Notes under the pieces: model-generated
The model's input: the letters and a program-made list of their open reading frames with translations, nothing else
The model's database searches: none
What the model was told of the DNA's origin: nothing
From: Panicum virgatum
Lineage: Eukaryota; Streptophyta; Magnoliopsida; Poales; Poaceae
NCBI RefSeq assembly: GCF_016808335.1
Contig: NC_053138.1
Coordinates: forward strand, 57,504,951-57,568,950
Length of the DNA stretch: 64,000 nt
Reading direction: 5' to 3'
Shown: piece by piece, positions 9,535 to 22,339 of the stretch
Numbering within the stretch: position 1 is the stretch's first letter
Layout: every line of letters begins with the position of its first letter
Position numbers and translations under genes: made by a program

Positions 9535-11148
9535 ATGGAGGTCACGCGCATGCTAACAATGTCCATGGCCACGGCAGTGATGGTCACCGTCGTCGTCATC
9601 CTCGTGCTCGGCTCCCTCGGGAGGCCGCGCCGCAGCCAGCGGAAGACGCTGAACCTCCCGCCGGGCCCAAGGGGCTGGCCGGTGTTCGGCAGCTTGCTGA
9701 GCTTGCTCGCAGACACGCTCCCCCCGCACCGCGTGCTGGCCGCGCTCGCGGCGCGCTACGGCCCGCTCATGCACCTCCGGCTCGGCTCCTTCGACGTCGT
9801 GGTCGCCTCCTCCGCGGAGGCGGCGCGGCTCGTCCTCAAGACCCACGACCTCGCCTTCGCCGACCGCCCGCCCACGGCCTTCGGCAAGATCCTCGGCTAC
9901 GACTACAAGGGCATCGTGCAGACGCCCTACGGGCCCTACTGGCGCATGGCGCGCAAGCTCTGCGCCACGGAGCTCTTCTCCGCGCGGCGCATCGACGCGT
10001 TCGAGCGCGCCCGCGCGCAGGAGATGCGCGCCCTGACGCGCGGCCTGTTCGAGCGCGCCGGCGCCACCGTGCAGGTGAAGGAGCACCTGCTGAGCTTCAC
10101 GATGCGCAACATCCTCCGCATGGCGCTGGGGGAGAAATGGTCGTCGGGCTCCTGCAATAGCCACGACGGCGGCGACGGCGAGGCGTTCCGGCGATCGCTC
10201 AAGGAGTCCTTCATGGTGACGGGTTTGCTGGGCAATGTTGGGGAGTCGGTGCCGTGGCTCGGCTGGCTCGACGCGCAGGGTTTCGTCCGGCGGATGAAGC
10301 GGGTGCACGCGATGTTCGACCGGTTCAACGAGCAGATCCTCAACGAGCACCAGAACGGCCGGCGGCGTGCTGGGGCGGGGTCGGAGATGGACCTGGTGGA
10401 CGTGCTGCTGCAACTGGCCGAGGACGGGGAGGAGGCGGCGGAGCGGCCGCCGGAGACCAGGCTCACTCGCGACGGCGTCAAGGCCTTCCTCCTGGACATC
10501 ATCGGCGGCGGCACGGAGACCGCGGCGGCGACGTTGGAGTGGTCCGTGCTGGAGCTCCTCCGCCACCCGGCCGCCATGGCGGCCGCCACCGACGCGCTCG
10601 ACCGCACGGTGGGGCGCGGCCGCTGGGTCACCGAGACGGACCTGCCGGAGCTCCCGTACATCGAGGCCGTCGTGAAGGAGACGATGCGGCTGCACCCCGT
10701 GGGTCCCCTCCTCATCCCGCACCACGCCCGCGAGGACACGGTGGTCGGCGGCTACGACGTCCCCGCCGGCGCGCGCGTGCTGGTGAACATGTGGGCCGTG
10801 GGGCGCGACCCGGCGTCGTGGCCTGAGGCGCCCGGCGCGTTCCGGCCGGAGCGGTTCCTCGCCGGGGGCAGCGCCGAGGGGGTGGACGTGCACGGGGCGC
10901 ACTTCCAGCTGCTGCCGTTCGGGTCCGGGCGGCGGATGTGCCCGGCGCACAGCCTCGCGATGAAGGAGATGGTGGCGGCGCTGGCGAACCTTGTGCAGGG
11001 GTTCTCATGGCGGCTGCCGGACGGGGTGGCACCCGAGGAGATGAGCATGGAGGAATTCTTTGGACTGAACGTGAGTCGGAAGGAGCCGCTCGTTGCCATC
11101 GCCGAGCCAAGGCTGCCGGCGCACCTCTACGCCGCTGTCGACGACTAG
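9535..11148 (+). CDS. Cytochrome P450 monooxygenase, CYP71 clan (CYP92-like), gene 2
   Basis: Intronless 537-aa paralogue of the gene at 5180, with near-identical runs such as AARYGPLMHLRLGSFDVVV. It has an N-terminal anchor, PPGPRGWPVFGSL, I-helix GGGTETAA, E-x-x-R at 382-385, FRPERF and heme loop FGSGRRMCPAH with Cys 469; again Ala replaces the final Gly. The frame is open upstream to 9352, but I start at 9535 because that ATG aligns with the paralogue and the upstream codons overlap the promoter. It differs from gene 1 in the substrate-recognition region (TAFGKILGYDYKG against AAWGAIIAYNYKG), so the substrates may differ. A Helitron begins about 100 bp after the stop. Confidence 0.93.
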   Translation: MEVTRMLTMSMATAVMVTVVVILVLGSLGRPRRSQRKTLNLPPGPRGWPVFGSLLSLLADTLPPHRVLAALAARYGPLMHLRLGSFDVVVASSAEAARLVLKTHDLAFADRPPTAFGKILGYDYKGIVQTPYGPYWRMARKLCATELFSARRIDAFERARAQEMRALTRGLFERAGATVQVKEHLLSFTMRNILRMALGEKWSSGSCNSHDGGDGEAFRRSLKESFMVTGLLGNVGESVPWLGWLDAQGFVRRMKRVHAMFDRFNEQILNEHQNGRRRAGAGSEMDLVDVLLQLAEDGEEAAERPPETRLTRDGVKAFLLDIIGGGTETAAATLEWSVLELLRHPAAMAAATDALDRTVGRGRWVTETDLPELPYIEAVVKETMRLHPVGPLLIPHHAREDTVVGGYDVPAGARVLVNMWAVGRDPASWPEAPGAFRPERFLAGGSAEGVDVHGAHFQLLPFGSGRRMCPAHSLAMKEMVAALANLVQGFSWRLPDGVAPEEMSMEEFFGLNVSRKEPLVAIAEPRLPAHLYAAVDD

Positions 11149-11260
11149 CCATATCCTGGTTTATGTATGGACCACGCCGCGTCCGTATACAAGTATTGGG
11201 ACACGTTAAACGTCAAGTGATTCGTATCGATTATCTCGTATTTGTAAACTAGCAAGGTGG

Positions 11261-11279
11261 CCCGCGCTAATAGCGCGGG
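11261..11279 (-). other. Helitron 3' terminal hairpin
   Basis: CCCGCGCTAATAGCGCGGG is a near-perfect palindrome (8-9 bp stem) lying eight bases inside the CTAG end on the minus strand. This is the standard Helitron termination signal. Confidence 0.85.
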
Positions 11280-14200
11280 TAGCTAGTTTTTTATTTAATT
11301 CTTTAAAAATATTTACATTGACAGAAGAGATGTATTTTGTAATTTATTTACCTCTCATTTGCTCTTGTTGAATATTATACTACTTGCAGCTTTCTATGCA
11401 TAGGAGTTCATATCAATCATCACTTTTTATGTTGTTTTATTCTATATTATAGTTGCATATTTTAGTACTTAAACCTGCAAAATCTAAATTTGAGGATTAA
11501 ATTCAATTTTGGATCACCTTGAATACGGAGCAAATTGTACATAATTGTATTCATATAAAGTTTTTTATAATTATGAAATATATTTATATGTATTTGATAG
11601 TTATGTTTGCCAACAATCTGTAACTTAGATGTTGGAGTTCGATTTGTATCTTGCAATATTTTGATTAATATTTAGCGAAAATATATCTAGTGTAGTTGTT
11701 AGAGCACTTAAGTAGCATCTAGCAGATCTAGACCTGACTCATCATCGGAGCGAAATAAAAATGATCATGGATTAGACAAAAAAAAGTTATGTTAAAAAAT
11801 AAGTTGAGGCCTCCTGCTGGCTTTGGTAAATAAATGTTATGCAAAATTTATATATATGTGTGCTATGTTAATGCATATATATTTTAAATTTTTTATTTAA
11901 CTGAACCTATTATTATTTTTCCCACTTTGATTACTGCACAATTTATTTCTTTTTAGCCCATATGACTGCATATATTAGTCTACTTTAGAGTTTTGTCATC
12001 TCGGTGATAGATAGTTCTATATATATCTTTGTTGTTGTTTCTAACTCTTTTCTTTATTTTTCATTTTCTCTAGCAATTTTTATTGATTTCTCTGTCTTCT
12101 ATTTTGTTCCTCAGTATATTTGAAATCGATTAGTGTGTATCGCATCCGATGCATCTAATGGAGAACTTTCCTGTTTAGTATTGTGCCTCAGGGTTTTTTT
12201 CTGAGCGAAGAGGAGCATCGACAACGTACATTTGTTTGAATCATTTGATTTTGTACTGTAGGCAATCGACTTTGAGATAGATTAGCAGGGCTTCAGGCCT
12301 GTATCTGTGGCTAAAATAATTTCAGTTGTGGCTTCTTTGATGGAGCAGTTTTTTTATGGATATAGAGCTGTTTTGAAAACCGTTCGGTAGAACTGCTTCT
12401 TCTATTTTTTTCATGAATATATGAAAGATGTCAAATGTCCAACAGGACATGGCTATAATTTAATATTTTTCTCATTCTAATGATATTATTTATAGACTAA
12501 ACCAATAAATTCACTTTTGTCCTTTTCTTTTGCCCTCATTTTCTCATTTTTCCTGCATTCTTTTTCTATTCTCCCTTTTCTACTTTCCTTACCTGTTCAA
12601 TCTTGATGCTTCTTTATCTTTTTCTCTTCTCTTTCTCTATTCTTCTTTAGAGGTATCCCATGCCTAGTGTGTACTTATAGAAAATTAGATGGGTATAATA
12701 ATGTTAATAATTATCTATGCTATTTGATTCCTCACATGACTAACTCCCGGATTTTTCCCATGCATCTATTTAGATTGAGCTAATAATAGTCACATTTATT
12801 TGTAGGTTTCGGTATTTTACCCTTTTTTATCCCATTGATTATTACTTGTATGGAACTATTATATGCCCATAGAATCATAATTTTTTGTTGACCACCATCA
12901 GATTAGTTTGTATAACTAAAGTTGTTCAAGAATATGCAATATTTATGATGATAATTCTTGTTTGGAGAAAGCATTGGTTCTTTAGCGGATATTTCTGTCA
13001 CATTAATTCGTCTGCGTATTCATTGGCCCACACTTACAATCATAAGGTGCCAATGGTCTTGCAATAGATTGCAATATGTGAAATTCTGCGCATCATCATT
13101 ATTTTTTCGTCCCTATCTTGACGTTTGGTTGCTCCAGAAGAAATGGATTGATTGAGTTCAGCAATGATTTTGAGTAGAATCCAGTGTGCTTCATGCAGCT
13201 GCATGTATTGCATGACGTTCTTGAGACTCAAAAAGTTGTGATTCGGAATCTCGGGCAAAGACTATGGTCGCGTCGTAGTGCAGGGCGTTCCAAAGATTTT
13301 TCAAAGCAATTATCTCTTTTAATAGTACCAATACAATACAACTATGGTCGTGTTGTCACGCTTATGCTGCTGCCATTTTTTTTTTTGCATCTTTAAGGAA
13401 GGTTAATGCGAGACATAGATGGTAACATGAGTTTTTATGTCATGCGGACCCTGTATTTAACTTTAATTGGATACAGACACTTTTTAGTAGTTTAAAATAT
13501 TGCATCTCATTAAATTAGACACTGACTCTTTTGTCCAATTTAGATCGTTAGATCTTCATTAAATCGAATGGTGTAAATCCTATACACAAATACTATTTAG
13601 ATCTTCGTTAATTTGGAGTATTTATTAACTTTATTTGCCATGAAACTGAAACTTGGATTTTTATTATTGCATTTGATACTATTTATTTAGCTATTTTTCT
13701 TATTAATATGATTCATAATCACTACACATATCAACAATAATTTTTTTATTCTAGTTCTTGCATTTATCTATTTATTAATCATATTTGATGCCAATTTTTT
13801 TATACTTTTAATTTTTAATTTAGCTATTTGGCTAATAATAATTTTTTTGTCGTGTGCCAATGCTAATTTTTTTAATTTTATAATTCCGAATTTGCTTATT
13901 TAGTAATTGTATTCAACATGGACTCTTTGGTTGAGTCCTAATTTCTTTATTTTTTTTAATTCCAAATTAAGCTATATTTACTAATCGTATTTGGTATGGA
14001 CTCTTTGTCATGTCTTTTTTTGTAATTTTTTAAATTCGAAATTAGCTATTTATTAATCGTATTTGACATCTCATCGCGTTTCTTTACTCCATCATCATCA
14101 CGAAATCGTCCGTCCATCCATCTTCGACATCCCTTCACGTCGGGGCAGTGCCACGATACCGGAGGCACATCGCGTCGGAGGCTTCCTCTGCCAGCCTGTT

Positions 14201-14520
14201 TCCTGCGACCACCGTGCTGCTAGCTACCAGTAGTTGCTAGGAATTCAAGTCAACATTATCTCTTTGCAAAGAGGTATTAACAGTCCAGATTAATTCTAAA
14301 ACATATGTTTTTCCATCAAGCTCACGTATTACCCATGCCCCCCTCTTCTTCAATCATCCAGAACGCATAATCCGTTTGCAAAACTTTTAACAGGTACTAA
14401 CAATATGACATACTAAAAAATTAGTCAACTGACAACAGTTGGACAATCATAGAATAACGTAGGAATTTCTAGACCCTCTCGACGAACGTGGTGGTTTGTT
14501 TTAACACTCCCTTAATAATA

Positions 14521-15765
14521 GAATTTATACTTTTAATTTTAAATTTAGCTATTCAGCTAATATTAATTTTTATCTAGTGGTAATGCTATTTTTTTAATTT
14601 GATAATTCAGAATTTTCCTATTTAGTAATTGTATTCAACATGGACTCTTTGATTAAGCCCTAATTTCCTTATTTTTTTAATTCCGAATTAAACTATTTAC
14701 TAATAGTATTCAGCATGGACTCTTTGCCATGTCTTAATTTTCCTTAATTTTTTTAAATCCGAAATTAGCTATTTATTAATCGTATTTGATATGAATTCTT
14801 GAGTTAGTTTGAACCGTTAGATCTTCATAAAATCCAACGGTGCAAATTCTTCTCTTTTTTAGATTAATGTGGGAATTTCTAGATCCTCTCGGCGAATGTG
14901 ATGGCTTCTTTTAACACTCCTTTAATAATATAATAGAATTTATACTTTTAATTTTAAATTTAGCTATTCAGCTAATATTAATTTTTATCTAGTGGTAATG
15001 CTATTTTTTTAATTTGATAATTCAGAATTTTCCTATTTAGAAATTGTATTCAACATGGACTCTTTGATTAAGCCCTAATTTCCTTATTTTTTTAATTCCG
15101 AATTAAACTATTTACTAATAGTATTCAGCATGGACTCTTTGCCATGTCTTAATTTTCCTTAATTTTTTTAAATCCGAAATTAGCTATTTATTAATCGTAT
15201 TTGATATGAATTCTTGAGTTAGTTTGAACCGTTAGATCTTCATAAAATCCAACGGTGCAAATTCTTCTCTTTTTTAGATTAATGTGGGAATTTCTAGATC
15301 CTCTCGGCGAACGTGGTGGCTTCTTTTAACACTCCTTTAATAATATAATAGAATTTATACTTTTAATTTTAAATTTAGCTATTCAGCTAATATTAATTTT
15401 TATCTAGTGGTAATGCTATTTTTTTAATTTGATAATTCAGAATTTTCCTATTTAGGAATTGTATTCAACATGGACTCTTTGATTAAGCCCTAATTTCCTT
15501 ATTTTTTTAATTCCGAATTAAACTATTTACTAATAGTATTCAGCATGGACTCTTTGCCATGTCTTAATTTTCCTTAATTTTTTAAATCCGAAATTAGCTA
15601 TTTATTAATCGTATTTGATATGAATTCTTGAGTTAGTTTGAACCGTTAGATCTTCATAAAATCCAACGGTGCAAATTCTTCTCTTTTTTAGATTAATGTG
15701 GGAATTTTTAGATCCTCTCGGCGAACGTGGTGGCTTCTTTTAACACTCCTTTAATAATATAATAG
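14521..15765 (-). repeat. Three tandem 415-bp units of the Helitron 5' end
   Basis: Units start at 14521, 14936 and 15351, each about 415 bp and highly similar, beginning GAATTTATACTTTTAATTTT and ending TTTAATAATATAATA. Every unit therefore carries the element's 5' terminal sequence. A more diverged copy is recognisable at about 13800-14060, with its end portion at 14440-14520. Confidence 0.85.
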
Positions 15766-15766
15766 A

Positions 15767-16185
15767 TGAGTACCAAGTACACTTTTATTTTTATCCCTAA
15801 ACTATGTCACGCCATCATTTTGCAACATCAAATTCTCAAGATTGTCTAAACTCAACTCCAACTCAAATATGGGATCTATTTCTAGGTTTGTCCAAAGTTT
15901 TTTTTAAGAAATGGACCGGATTTCATTAAAACAGATAGAATCCCTTTTGCAACTGAGACCTCAATATAAAATAAAATTATATTGAAACACGCCATTAGGT
16001 CCCTATCCTTCATCTTTCTTGCATCCAGCTGCATCAAAAAACTCCATCGCTATAGAACTTCACGAGATCCAGCCACGAAAATATATAAACTAAGGCTTGG
16101 TGCATCCTGATAACTTATGACACAATAAAAGATCTATCCACATGTTGATTTCCTTTTTACTCATTGCACAAGTCTTTTACTCAAA
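15767..16185. other. Spacer between two Helitron ends
   Basis: This is 419 bp of AT-rich sequence without coding potential. It is the right flank of the first Helitron and the 3' flank of the second. Confidence 0.5.
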
Positions 16186-16196
16186 CTAGTAGAGTG

Positions 16197-16215
16197 CACG
16201 TGCGGCACGCACGTG
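16197..16215 (-). other. Helitron 3' terminal hairpin (second element)
   Basis: CACGTGCGGCACGCACGTG forms an 8-bp stem with a 3-base loop, eight bases inside the CTAG end. The sequence differs from the other Helitron's hairpin, so the two elements belong to different families. Confidence 0.8.
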
Positions 16216-16783
16216 TTTTAGAAAAACCAAATAAAAGAATTATGTTACAAAAAATATGTATTCATAGCCACATCTACCATTAGCTTGTGGATACAATATT
16301 TAGTACATTGTTCGATACAAATTTACCTAAATTGAAAATTTTGAAATATACAGATCATATGGACATGACCATACATACATGCAACTCAATAATGACATCT
16401 CAAGAATTATATAGGAGGGTCAAGGTAAAAATAAAATATTTGCATTGGTCATATCTTGATTGTAGCACATCTCTTTTTTTACAAAAAATCTACATATGAA
16501 TGCCACATCTAACATACATATTATAAAAATTTAATGATGCAGAATCTTCACACCATATCGCCAGAATTTAATTTCCAACTCATATCCCATTTATGATGGA
16601 CTCCGGTGTCACTGCAAACAATTAAAGTTCCATTAAGTAAAAAAACCCAATCAGATTAGCCATTTGAATTTATAATGTATTAGTGATAACCAACAACATC
16701 TACACTAAAAAAAAGATACATCATATGAGATAACTTCATTTTGAAGACCGTAGAATATCTCTGAAAACAATATTTTTGGTTCT

Positions 16784-18185
16784 TCAGCCGGTGGGATCGA
16801 GATCTTTGTTAGGTTTAGCAAGCATCCATATAGTTGAACGTGAAACACCTCTTGATAAGGCAATATATGGCTGTTCATGAGAGAAAACAGGCTCTGGAAG
16901 ATAGATCCCAATATTCGGTATAGTTTGACCCTGAGTTTTATTTATAGTCATTGCAAAACTGAGTCTTACTGGAAATTGTTTCCTCTTGAACTTGAAAGGT
17001 AGTGAAATATCCTCGGACGGAGACAAGGGAATCCTTGGTATAAAAACTCGATTTTCAGCATGCTATCCATTTAAAATTTCACAATCAATTGCATTGTTCT
17101 CAAAAGCCTTCACTATAAGTCGAGTTCCATTGCACAGTCCATGATGAGGATCCAGATTTTGAAGGAGTATGACAGGACAGTTCTTAATTTTAAGCTCGTG
17201 CGGAGGAAGACCATTTGGAGTAATTGAGTTCAGAAAAATCAAGAAGATAGTTATTAGTTGAGTCATCATCTACGGAATCATGACTGTAGTAAACCTTTTC
17301 ATTTCCAGGAAACTTTCCAATCATCACCGCGTTGAGCTATCAACATACTCATTTCGTGTTGACAAGATAGCACGCTCGCGCATGTAACTGACAGAGGTGC
17401 ACTTCATAGCTAGATCCGGAAACACATGGTCGATGAGAGTACCAATAGACTGATCATCATTATACTCAAGCATAATGTCATCCGGCAGATCCACATAGTC
17501 ATTTGGGAAAGTCTTTTCTGTTCCATCACCAATTCTTAATAGAAACTACGAGAACCATACATCATTCTAGGCCCTCATGTTCTGCTTCAACCGTATTATC
17601 TTGATATCATCCCATATATAGGACCGAAGCAAGGTGGCATCACAAATTTGTGCTCCAGTACGTCTAGGGACAACAGGCAGAACTTGTTTGAAATCGCCTC
17701 CAAACACTATAACTTTGCCCCCAAATGGTAGATCAGTTCCCGTGATATCCCGTAACGACCTATCAAGTGTCTCCACAGCCTGCCTTCGTGTCATCGCAAC
17801 CTCATCCCATATAATTAAAGACGCCTCACGCAACAATGCAGCTGTACCACTTTGCTTGGTAAAGTTGCAAACAGAATTATCTCCAAGTTTTATGGGAATT
17901 TGGAACCTCGAATGAACGTACGACCACCAGGTATGATGGATGCTGCAATTCTGGATGTAGCTGTAGCTACTACGATGCGATCCGTGGATCGAACTCTGGC
18001 CAAAAGAGCCATGTAAAGATATGTCTTCCCGGTCCCACCAGGACCATCCACAAAAAATACTTTCCCTTTATTTCTGATGACATGATCAAAAATTTCTTTA
18101 AAACCTTCAATTTGCTCAGTATTGAGAGACTTGGCTAATTTAATATCTTCATCAGATACAACAATTTTCCTCTCTTCAGTTAGTT
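16784..18185 (-). pseudogene. Helitron PIF1-like DNA helicase domain, broken
   Basis: Read right to left, the fragments show Walker A (GPGGTGKT, near 18030), Walker B (LIIWDE, near 17815), GGDFKQVLPV, RLKQNMRA, then NGLPPHELKIKNCPVILL, CNGTRLIV and the C-terminal FAMTINKTQGQT and YIALSRGVSR. This order matches the SF1B helicase half of plant Helitron RepHel proteins, which unwinds donor DNA during rolling-circle transposition. A stop follows NMRA at about 17566, and frame changes occur near 17270 and 17050. Confidence 0.85.
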
Positions 18186-18403
18186 CCCTATAATAATCTC
18201 TATTTGTCTCACCTACTTGGCCAAAATTTTAATTATCAGCAAAAGTACACAATAAACAATAATAATAGCAACACAACATCGCAAATAAAGTTGGGACAAT
18301 ATATTACCAGACTGATGCATATGTGGCAGGCCGTAATTTCTAATGTCTTTACCCATCGAGGAGAGAATATCCGCGATGTCCCTAAGGACAAATTGTTCAA
18401 CAC

Positions 18404-19920
18404 TTAATTTCCATGAACACGCACATAGTCCTCAGCCATTGATTCAAAATGTTTGTCCCAGAGGGCACGAATGTTTGTGTACTCGCAGAAAACCATAATA
18501 GTTGCAAATATTCTTCTGAGAGCACATGGCATCTGAAAAGCTACTGCTTCGCTAAGTGCATTGTCGAGTGACCTATAAGTTTCAACAAGACCAAGTTTCT
18601 CACAGCATTCTCTAAAAATAGGACTAACCACACCACGAACTATTCTGATTGATATGAATGATGTTGGACCTCGAACATAATTTAGAAGAACTCGAAGATA
18701 GAATCTTTCGCCCTCAGACGGGTACGCATACACCAACCTTCCAATCTGGTAACTTCTTTTTCTAGTAGACCAAATTTTTTTGGACTTGTTCCATGTATAA
18801 TGTTCTGGAAATTCTCTGTATAAGTATCTTCGAGCATTTGGATCTTCACTGTTTATTCTAAAGAATTCTGTTAGCATCGATCTTTGGTTCCTAGCGCGTT
18901 CAAGCACATCTCAAGGTTGTTGTCATCATTGAATGGGACCATGTGCATGCCAGGAAGATGAACTTACATCTGTAAAACATGGGGATACATAGAAAACATT
19001 GGGAACCTATAGAGCCAGTGTACTGCTTCAATAGACGTTATATATTGTGCATTCCTGTACTGTTTAATTTCATTTACCTCTATTTCTCCATTCCGGCCTT
19101 GATTCGCAACTGCGAATGATGCACAGTCTGTGCCCTTGTATACATATTTATAAAGATACTTACAACCTTTGATACTGCTTGAAACTTCAACATTGATGTG
19201 GCAATTATATCTCATCAGGAGTGTTGGATTATATGATACAACACATCTATTATCCAGCCATTTCTTACGCACAAATACCTTGTGACCATCATTCCGCCTT
19301 CTGTATATAGGATATGCATCTTTTCCTTGCTCCGTGGTCTCACTAAATTGTTTAGGGTATCTGAAACGGCATGCACCATCCTACATGCAACCACAATTTC
19401 TATTAAAAACTCTACAAGGGCCATGCATCATATGTTTGCAGACAAGTTCATGGAGAAGAGGATTTTTTTTCATCTTGTAGTTCTGCTGAAATATATTTGT
19501 CAAAATTATCTGGCCCGCTAAGCTTTAAACTGCTATCCATTATAAGCAAGAAATGCTCATGCGGCAAACCTCTTTTCTGAAACTCAGTAACGTGTGCCCA
19601 AGCTGCCACTTTTCCAAAGTACCCCTTCTCTTAATAACAAAGTCATGGAAATCAATGAGTTTTGCATGATATACCCTCGCCACAATATCTGGTCTATCTT
19701 GAGGTGTCTGCCCAGGCAACAAAAGTTCTGTGATCTCAGGCCAGTAGGGGTTGCAAGTCATAGTTAAAAAGTAATATGGTTTTCCATATTTAGCAACTAA
19801 TGGCATTGCATCTATGAACCTGCACTGCACATCTCTATCACTTCCAGAAAAATTTTTAGATAAAACAACCAATTTACCAGCCTTCAGACCTCTATGCTCA
19901 CCGGCAGCAAGGGTGTCCAT
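18404..19920 (-). pseudogene. Helitron Rep (HUH endonuclease) region, broken
   Basis: From 19920 leftward the frame reads GSDRDVQCRFIDAMPLVAKY and YYFLTMTCNPYWPEI. Shortly after, in another frame, comes HVTEFQKRGLPHEHFLL, the HUH metal-binding motif. It continues to CKYLYKYVYKG, the two-tyrosine motif that cleaves and joins DNA ends. The segment at 18404-18907 matches the linker between Rep and helicase. The motifs survive, but the frame is interrupted, for example near 19385, so no full protein is made. Confidence 0.85.
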
Positions 19921-20644
19921 TATACCCTGACATCAAAAACAAATCCGTTTGAATCAAACAACACATATAAAAATGATAGTGTTAACAGTGGTATTTTTAA
20001 TTATAGTATTTTTAATTATACCTGATAGAGGTCCGTCCTAATAATTTTCTGGTGTTCTGCATTGGAGTACCAATCTAGCTGCATAGTCTCTATTTTGACA
20101 TATATATACACTACTAAAAAAGCCTCCCACCATAAAAGAATATATTAAATACTTAATTGCAGATCTGCATAATATAGCAATAATACTCCCTCACGCTAAC
20201 ATGCAAACGTGAACTGCCACCTCCTATTTTTAAAACATGAACCATAATAATAAATAATTATATACTTTATAATTTACCAATGTTTCAATTTTTAGAAATG
20301 GCATTCAAGACACTTTATTAATATAAAGTTTACCTCCTTCACCGTCTTCATCCATGTTGTCATCACCTTCACCTTGTTCCTCACAAAGATCTTGAGCTGC
20401 ACATTTAAGAATTCCTATTTAAAGCACTTTAAATACGATTGAAATATGATGGAAAGCAAGAAAAAATATAGTCTTGTGTGCGAACCACCAGCACATGACA
20501 TCTTACTTGTTGTTTCTACATGTTTCCGTTTGACACCCGATCTACATGTCGCTTGAGAATTACCTTTCGATGCATCTGTTTCCAATAGAGATATAAATGT
20601 ACGTTACTATATTACCAATAGAGATATAATATGTTAACCAGCAT

Positions 20645-21660
20645 TTAATATCGTAGATGACATACCCTCAGATTTACGCTTTGTATATTTTTTATGCTTT
20701 GTATTGTAGGAGTTTCTTTCAGCAATATACTCATGTCTTCCCAGCCAGTCTCACCACCGGGATATAGGATAGGGTAAGCTAACGAGTCATAACAACCATG
20801 GTACGCCCGTATAAATTGTGGACGTCCAGAATTTGGAAAAATCATAATGCTCTATTTAAATTTATTTTTTTCATCAGAGCCATCCTGCCAGATAGCCGCA
20901 ACTTGGTCCATAGCAAGTGCATTATATCTTCTTTGATCAACAATAATACTGGTGTTCAATTCAATTTTCAACTCGTCCAAATTTTGCATCTGACCCACAC
21001 TCCTGAAAACACGAACATACGAATTGTTCTCAAGGATTTGTAGAATCACCCTAATCAAATTTGCATTAAGATGGGGGTGATCTTTTGCTCCTGTGTGACA
21101 GGGTCTCATCCGTGTCATAAAAGTACAACTGCATATGACACGGGCCATCTTTTCCCGGTCTCAGTTGGTCCAATCTGTGATAAATATGTCCATGTACTTT
21201 AAAAGTATAGATACCAGTACCTATATATATACACAAATATTGCAAGGTCAACTATGTATTAAAATATAAAAAATAATAGCAATGTAGTGACAATGGGCAA
21301 TAATAAATAGTCACCTGCGGTAGTAGCGACACGATGATCCACAGTAGCTCCAAAGCTTGTGAAAGAGAAATGTGAGTTGAAGTACCGGATATTCTTTCTG
21401 AAATACAACGCATCCCTATCCGTCTAGCTTGTAAATAGGCGCCACAGCTCATCGGGAATTGGTGTGTTCACTATATTAACCTTTCCTTGCCTGCAACAAA
21501 AACCGGATCCCTCATTTGGAAACCTTATAGAACCACAATACTCGCATATCGGCACTTTTCTCAACACATGATGGTGAGTAGGCAGATCTTTATATATTTG
21601 ATCGAAAGGATCATTTTCCAAGGTTACCACTTCAGAATTCCTCATCGATTTGAATTTCAT
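20645..21660 (-). pseudogene. Helitron RepHel N-terminal region with zinc finger, broken
   Basis: Fragments in three frames read CEYCGSIRFPNEGSGFCCRQG (C-x2-C ... CC, about 21540), then HIYHRLDQLRPG, a stretch with NALAMDQVAAIW, then IRAYHGCYDSLAYPILYPGG. These are the conserved N-terminal parts of plant Helitron replicases, upstream of Rep in the right order. Introns or frameshifts separate them. Confidence 0.75.
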
Positions 21661-22339
21661 ATCTGCATCAAATTATCATTGTTGTATGTGGATTTCACAA
21701 ATATGTGTAACATAATAGCACATTATTGCTTTAGTAGCCTAACATACCTTTAGCGTGGTAGACTCTTGCCTCGTCATCTTCGAATACACCACTCTCTAGG
21801 CCATAGTCATCTGGCGCTTTGCAATCCAGATCTTCCTCTGCATCAAATCATTTACTTTTTATATACACAATTTATATAATTGAAGAAATAAAGTATATAT
21901 TCCTTTATAAAAGTCTGTACTAAATAGTACCTTCTTGTGCGGCTAACATCTCATCGTCCGGCTCCCAAATACCTCTGTCAAACGCTGGTCTTTCACCGCG
22001 TACACCTGATCACAAACCACGAACCACCCAAAAACAAGAATTACATTAGAATTAACAACATTGACTACTTATTTCACAAAATACATCGCACCGAAATGTT
22101 AGTTTTAATAACACATAAATCAAAATACAGATTCACTAACCTTTGGACGCACTTCGAGTGACGGGAAGATTAGTCAATGCAGATTGTACTGAACCAAGTA
22201 GTTTTGACGCTGAGAACGAATCTATAATACCACCATGGTATCAAGTAAAAAAATAGGAAAACTCAGTTGTGAAAACTATAAAACTATGTATATAAACATA
22301 ATTACCTTTATCATTCAAGTCTATAGAACGAATATTATT

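Larger units (their letters stand above)
11249..15766 (-). mobile_element. Non-autonomous Helitron (4.5 kb) with complete termini
   Basis: On the minus strand the element begins TCTATTATATTATTAAAGG at 15766 and ends with a GC-rich hairpin, CCACCTTG and CTAG at 11249. The flanking bases are A at 11248 and T at 15767 on the plus strand, the AT target that Helitrons use. I found no Rep, helicase or other recognisable coding segment in the AT-rich interior, so it depends on proteins from elsewhere. It sits in the 3' flank of P450 gene 2. Its 5' end is repeated three times in tandem. Confidence 0.85.
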
